A stretch of 8,077 nt of DNA from Pseudomonadota bacterium (GTDB taxonomy: Bacteria; Pseudomonadota; Alphaproteobacteria; Rhizobiales; Rhizobiaceae): contig QGUU01000093.1 of assembly GCA_003242525.1 (NCBI GenBank), positions 1-8,077 of the forward strand, read 5' to 3'. Positions 5,346 through 8,077 of the stretch are shown piece after piece. Under the pieces are notes generated by a model. The model made no database searches and was not told where the DNA came from. It was given only the letters and a program-made list of their open reading frames with translations. A program made the position numbers and the translations under genes. Each line of letters opens with the position of its first letter. Position 1 is the stretch's first letter.

Positions 5346-5788
5346 ATGAACAGTCTCCCCAGCCCATTCAGATGACCCACACTGGCGGCTGCCGCTGCGG
5401 CGCCGTCCGTTTCGAGGCCAGCGCCGAGCCGCATCAGGTCAGCTATTGCCATTGCAGCGACTGCCGCCGCGCCAGCGGCGCGCCGGTGTCAGCCTTCGTG
5501 GGCTTCAAGGTCGGCCAGGTCGCCCTTGATGGCCGGGCGTTGAAGACCTACGAGAACGGCCCGGTGACGCGCTCCTTTTGCGGCACCTGCGGCTCGCCCA
5601 TCGCCTATTTCGATGCGCGGCTGCCGGACAATGTCTGGTTCATGCTCGGCGCCTTCGATCAGCCGGCCTACTTCAAGCCCACGCTGCACGCCTATGTGCG
5701 CGAGCAACTCCCCTATGTGCACATGCCGGACGGCCTGCCGCGCCATCTCAAGAGCAGCGTGCCGAGACCCGAAGAGACAGAGCAATGA
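5342..5788 (+). CDS. GFA-family zinc protein (glutathione-dependent formaldehyde-activating-like)
   Basis: This is a soluble protein of 148 residues with the GFA (Mss4-like) fold. All expected zinc ligands are visible: [10 protein letters not shown] (15-24; Cys17, Cys19), [12 protein letters not shown] (35-46; Cys36, Cys38, Cys41) and FCGTCGSPI (79-87; Cys80, Cys83). The family was named for an enzyme proposed to join formaldehyde and glutathione. Most members are uncharacterised and the true substrate here is unknown. I chose the ATG at 5342, with GGAG (5329-5332) 9 bases upstream. In-frame GTG 5303 and ATG 5309 lie further up, and ATG 5372 directly before the GFA motif has no ribosome binding site. 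The stop overlaps the pheT start (ATGA, 5785-5788). The position between pheS and pheT implies co-expression with phenylalanyl-tRNA synthetase but does not show a shared function. Confidence 0.93.
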   Translation: MNEQSPQPIQMTHTGGCRCGAVRFEASAEPHQVSYCHCSDCRRASGAPVSAFVGFKVGQVALDGRALKTYENGPVTRSFCGTCGSPIAYFDARLPDNVWFMLGAFDQPAYFKPTLHAYVREQLPYVHMPDGLPRHLKSSVPRPEETEQ

Positions 5789-8077
5789 AATTCACCCTTT
5801 CCTGGTTGAAGGACCATCTCGAAACCGATGCCTCGCTCGACGAGATCGTAGAGCGCCTCACCGCCATCGGCCTCGAGGTCGAGCATGTCGACGACAAGTC
5901 GGCGCTGAAGCCTTTTGTCATCGCCAGGGTCCTTACGGCGAAGAAGCACCCTGATGCCGACAAGCTCCAGGTGCTGACTGTCGATATCGGCAACGGCAAG
6001 GAGCCGGTGCAGGTCGTCTGCGGCGCGCCAAACGCACGCGCTGGCCTGGTCGGAGCCTTTGCCGCGCCGGGGACCTATGTTCCTGGCATAGACGTCACGC
6101 TCTCGGTCGGCAGGATCCGCGGCGTGGAAAGCCATGGCATGATGTGCTCGGAGCGGGAATTGCAGCTTTCCGACGAGCACACCGGCATCATCGACCTGCC
6201 GGACGACGCGCCGGTCGGTAGCTCCTTCGCAGCCTGGGCAAAGCTCGACGATCCGGTGATCGAGATCAATCTGACGCCCAACCGGCCCGACGCTACCGGC
6301 GTTTATGGCATTGCCCGCGATCTTGCGGCGAGCGGGCTGGGAAGGCTCAGGACGCAGCCCGTGGAGCCGATCGAGGGCGAGGGTGAATGTCCGGTCAGGG
6401 TGACGATCGAGGCGCCGGACCTGTGCCCCGGCTTTGCCCTGCGGCTCGTGCGCGGCGTCAGGAACGGCCCCTCGCCGAAATGGCTGCAGCAGCGGCTCTT
6501 GGCGATCGGGCTGCGTCCCATCAACGCGCTGGTGGACATCACCAACTACCTCACTTTCGATCGGGGTAGGCCGCTTCACGTATTCGATGCCGGTAAGGTT
6601 GCCGGCAACCTGTCGGTGCGGCGCGCGCGCGACGGCGAGGAGGTTCTGGCGCTGGATGGCAGGACGTACCGGCTCACTTCCGGCATGTGCGTCATTGCCG
6701 ACGAAAAGGGCGTGGAATCCATCGCAGGCGTCATGGGCGGCGAGCATTCGGGCAGCGACGAAGGCACGACCGACGTCCTGATCGAATCGGCCCTGTGGGA
6801 TCCGATCAACATCGCGCGCACTGGCCGCAGCCTCGGCATCATCACCGATGCGCGCTACCGCTTCGAGCGCGGCGTCGATCCGGAGTTCATGGTGCCTGGG
6901 CTGGATCTGGCCACGCGCATGGTCCTCGATCTCTGCGGTGGCACGCCTTCGCGCAGGCATGTCGTGGGTTATGCCGGATACAAGCCAAAGGTGATCGCTT
7001 TCCCCTTCTCGGAGGTGAAGCGGCTCACCGGTCTCGACGTTCCGGCCGCGACGAGCCTGAACATTCTCGCCCGTCTTGGCTTCGAGACGGCCGGCAAGGC
7101 CGATGACGCGGTGGTCGATGTCGCCGTGCCCTCCTGGCGGCCGGATGTCGAAGGCAAGGCGGACCTGGTCGAGGAGGTCATGCGCATCCACGGCGTGGAC
7201 GAGATTGCGCCTCTGCCACTCGCAAGCCATGATGCGGTGAACGGAAAGATCCTCACGACCCTGCAGGTGCGCACCCGCACCGCCAAGCGTGCGCTGGCGG
7301 TTCGTGGCATGATGGAGGCGCTTACCTGGTCCTTCATCCCGGCTCGGCATGCCGAACTGTTCGGCGGCGGCAAGCCGGAACTGAAGCTGGCGAATCCGAT
7401 CGCGGCGGATATGTCGGACATGCGGCCCTCGCTCCTGCCCGGCCTCATTGCTGCGGCGCAGCGCAATGCCGACCGCGGCTTCCCCGACGTGGCGCTGTTC
7501 GAGGTTTCCGGCATTTATGAGGGCGACACGCCGGAAGCCCAGCGGCGCGTGGCTGCCGGCATCAGGCGCGGAACCGCTGGACTGAGCGGCCCCGGCCGCC
7601 ATTGGGACGGCAATGCGGCGGCGGTCGGCGTGTTTGACGCAAAGGCGGACGCAATCGCCGCGCTGGAGGCCTGCGGGACGCCCGTGGACAGGCTGCAGTT
7701 CGAGGCAGGAGCCCCTGACTGGTATCATCCCGGCCGCTCCGGGTTGATCAAGCTCGGCCCCAGGCTGGTGCTCGGCCATTTCGGCGAGTTCCATCCAAAG
7801 ATTCTTGAGGCGCTGGATGCAAGTGGCCCGCTTTGCGGCTTCGAGGTCTACATAGATGCCGTGCCGGAGCCCAGGGCAAAGGCCACGCGCACGAAGCCGA
7901 GGCTGGAACTGTCGCCGTTCCAGGCGATGAAGCGCGACTTCGCCTTCGTGGTGGATCGTAAGGTCGAAGCCGGAGCCCTGATGCGCGCCGCGCTGGCTGC
8001 CGACCGGAAGCTGATCGCAGCCGTCAATTTATTCGACGTGTTCGAGGGTGCCGCGCTCGGCCCGGACAGGAAGTCGG
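5785..8077 (+). CDS. pheT: Phenylalanyl-tRNA synthetase beta subunit, cut by the window edge
   Basis: PheT is the large structural and editing subunit partnered with PheS; it hydrolyses mischarged Tyr-tRNA-Phe. The open frame runs 764 codons to the edge without a stop. The family is about 800 residues, so roughly 40 are missing. The start [14 protein letters not shown] is typical. An EMAP-type tRNA-binding OB domain spans about 39-150 ([15 protein letters not shown] at 55-69, [10 protein letters not shown] at 78-87). [20 protein letters not shown] (161-180) and the B3/B4 editing region follow, with [20 protein letters not shown]. The B5 domain ends with [20 protein letters not shown]. The catalytically inactive synthetase-like core comes next. 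The C-terminal anticodon-binding domain begins near [16 protein letters not shown] and is truncated. The ATG overlaps the GFA stop and only a weak GAAGAG lies upstream, so translation is probably coupled to the GFA gene. Confidence 0.98.
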   Translation, partial: MKFTLSWLKDHLETDASLDEIVERLTAIGLEVEHVDDKSALKPFVIARVLTAKKHPDADKLQVLTVDIGNGKEPVQVVCGAPNARAGLVGAFAAPGTYVPGIDVTLSVGRIRGVESHGMMCSERELQLSDEHTGIIDLPDDAPVGSSFAAWAKLDDPVIEINLTPNRPDATGVYGIARDLAASGLGRLRTQPVEPIEGEGECPVRVTIEAPDLCPGFALRLVRGVRNGPSPKWLQQRLLAIGLRPINALVDITNYLTFDRGRPLHVFDAGKVAGNLSVRRARDGEEVLALDGRTYRLTSGMCVIADEKGVESIAGVMGGEHSGSDEGTTDVLIESALWDPINIARTGRSLGIITDARYRFERGVDPEFMVPGLDLATRMVLDLCGGTPSRRHVVGYAGYKPKVIAFPFSEVKRLTGLDVPAATSLNILARLGFETAGKADDAVVDVAVPSWRPDVEGKADLVEEVMRIHGVDEIAPLPLASHDAVNGKILTTLQVRTRTAKRALAVRGMMEALTWSFIPARHAELFGGGKPELKLANPIAADMSDMRPSLLPGLIAAAQRNADRGFPDVALFEVSGIYEGDTPEAQRRVAAGIRRGTAGLSGPGRHWDGNAAAVGVFDAKADAIAALEACGTPVDRLQFEAGAPDWYHPGRSGLIKLGPRLVLGHFGEFHPKILEALDASGPLCGFEVYIDAVPEPRAKATRTKPRLELSPFQAMKRDFAFVVDRKVEAGALMRAALAADRKLIAAVNLFDVFEGAALGPDRKS

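Noticed and set aside
5713..7794. A 693-codon open frame on the minus strand across pheT
   Set aside because: The plus strand encodes unmistakable PheT domains over the same bases. Long antisense frames are expected opposite GC-rich genes, and the translation shows no recognisable domain.

Overview
The window looks like chromosomal DNA from an alphaproteobacterium of the order Hyphomicrobiales (Rhizobiales), most likely near Mesorhizobium and other Phyllobacteriaceae. The basis is the GC-rich codon use, the sequences of IF-3, L35 and L20 (for example the L20 C-terminus [10 protein letters not shown]), and a rhizobial-type gene neighbourhood. It is a housekeeping translation locus. I see no phage, transposon, CRISPR array, tRNA or rRNA in it.

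Layout from left to right. (1) A minus-strand alpha/beta hydrolase of ABHD10 type (67-837) is divergent from the rest. (2) infC (1037-1573) encodes translation initiation factor IF-3. Its only workable full-length start is the rare codon ATT, and a perfect intrinsic terminator follows it (1601-1630). (3) An isoprenylcysteine-methyltransferase-family membrane protein (1677-2318) separates infC from its usual partners. (4) A 174-base leader with three consecutive hairpins (2319-2493) precedes rpmI (L35) and rplT (L20). (5) An 11-bp intrinsic terminator (3176-3208) ends only 13 bases before the next gene. (6) The last block is a divergent protein-kinase-fold protein (3222-4109), pheS (4090-5193), a possible 51-codon small ORF (5190-5345), a GFA-family zinc protein (5342-5788) and pheT (5785 to the window edge, about 40 codons short of complete).

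The last block is tightly chained. The kinase-like gene overlaps pheS by 20 bases, and ATGA start/stop overlaps join pheS to the small ORF, the small ORF to the GFA gene, and the GFA gene to pheT. The two phenylalanyl-tRNA synthetase subunits are therefore separated by extra genes but look translationally coupled.

Most of the window is ordinary. The points worth a second look are the small ORF linked by ATGA on both sides, the kinase-like protein whose catalytic-loop aspartate appears replaced by arginine, the hairpin-rich leader of rpmI, and the terminator placed where an attenuator of the phe block would sit. I do not see clear evidence of a wholly new system.
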